This document shows positions 40,179-40,347 of a stretch of DNA of 40,347 nucleotides, piece after piece. The stretch spans positions 1-40,347 of the forward strand of contig SEFZ01000038.1 of NCBI GenBank assembly GCA_004173185.1, written 5' to 3'. Origin of the DNA: Sphingomonadales bacterium (GTDB taxonomy: Bacteria; Pseudomonadota; Alphaproteobacteria; Sphingomonadales; Sphingomonadaceae). Numbering within the stretch: the first letter of the stretch is position 1; each line of letters starts with the position of its first letter. Made by a program: the position numbers and the translations under genes. The notes under the pieces were generated by a model. The model saw only the letters and a list, made by a program, of their open reading frames with translations. It searched no databases and was not told the origin of the DNA.

Positions 40179-40347
40179 ATGAGTTTCGATAGAGGGCGTC
40201 GCGGGGATCGCGGCGGGCGCGGTCGCGACAAGCGCGACGGTTTTGGCGGCGACGATAGCAGCAGCTTCGGCGGCGGCAGCAGCTTTGGCGGCGGCGATCG
40301 CTTCGGCGGCGGCGGCGGCAATTTCGGCGGCGGTGATCGCTTCGGCG
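40179..40347 (+). CDS. Arg/Gly-rich N-terminus of a probable cold-shock protein (partial)
   Basis: The first 56 residues are MSFDRGRRGDRGGRGRDKRD, followed by FGGGSSFGGGDRFGGG-type repeats, and the frame is open to the window end. In sphingomonads a cold-shock-domain protein commonly begins with this RGR-DKRD stretch and FGGG repeats before one or two cold-shock domains. I infer the product from that pattern; the domain itself is outside the window. Such RGG/FGGG tails bind RNA and can help phase separation. The frame at 40004-40321 on the other strand is a shadow of the repeats. Confidence 0.5.
   Translation, partial: MSFDRGRRGDRGGRGRDKRDGFGGDDSSSFGGGSSFGGGDRFGGGGGNFGGGDRFG

Noticed and set aside
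1..40347. Prophage, insertion sequence, CRISPR or defence island
   Set aside because: No integrase, transposase, restriction, toxin-antitoxin or Cas-like protein was seen; no regularly spaced repeats; gene content is mostly housekeeping.

Overview
The window looks like chromosomal DNA of an alphaproteobacterium of the Sphingomonas type. I infer this from the high GC content, the SerC-SerA-HisZ order with a serC-leader-like element in front, the MutY / DUF721 / two DsbA-like / SMC neighbourhood, the lptC-lptA-lptB-rpoN order, an NDUFS4-like complex I subunit and the Arg/Gly-rich start of a probable cold-shock protein. This is family-level pattern recognition without any database search. Coding density is very high and no gene-free stretch exceeds 300 bases. 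I see no tRNA, rRNA, CRISPR array, prophage, transposase or insertion sequence, so this is mostly core genome.

Layout. 1-1287: the tail of a TPM-domain protein, a second TPM-domain membrane protein and a Nudix hydrolase (+). 1303-4026: NDUFS4-like subunit and HrpB helicase (-). 4086-4301: a small acidic protein (+). 4303-5507: polyprenyl diphosphate synthase coupled to a 63-residue membrane protein (-). 5580-5864: chorismate mutase (+). 5865-5959: two inverted repeats. 5960-9659: a tightly overlapping GH130 / GH13 / GT4 carbohydrate operon (+), followed by an MpaB-family oxygenase to 10575. 10627-16101: DUF721 (DciA-like), two thioredoxin-fold proteins and SMC (-). 16129-19318: mutY, a secreted serine hydrolase and nudC (+), each overlapping the next. 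19524-20414: prephenate dehydratase (-). 20527-21198: membrane-anchored cytochrome c (+), then a strong bidirectional terminator. 21284-22888: LOG-family protein and extensin-like lipoprotein (-). 23003-23878: secreted alpha/beta hydrolase (+).

24001-27871: serC, serA and hisZ (+), with a leader RNA whose last stem covers the serC ribosome-binding site. 27895-30379: mannitol dehydrogenase-family oxidoreductase and a two-lobed retropepsin-like aspartic protease (-). 30454-33888: divergent Lhr-like helicase and metallo-beta-lactamase exonuclease of the ligase-associated DNA-damage set, but without the ligase. 33939-34752: a small secreted protein with a LacI-type operator-like palindrome upstream, and a SpoIIAA/STAS-like protein. 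34791-38412: rpoN, lptB, lptA and lptC (-). 38424-39957: RNase D-like exonuclease and TerC-family membrane protein (-). 40179 to the end: start of an RGG/FGGG-repeat protein.

How the genes work together. Serine and aromatic amino-acid synthesis (serC, serA, chorismate mutase, pheA), nucleic-acid upkeep (mutY, nudC, smc, DUF721, hrpB, rnd, Lhr-like helicase and exonuclease), envelope export (lptABC) and respiration (cytochrome c, NDUFS4-like, ubiquinone side chain) are all represented. The least explained parts are the GH130-GH13-GT4 operon, the two-lobed aspartic protease, the incomplete ligase-associated repair set and several palindromes in short intergenic gaps. I did not find convincing evidence for a wholly new system.
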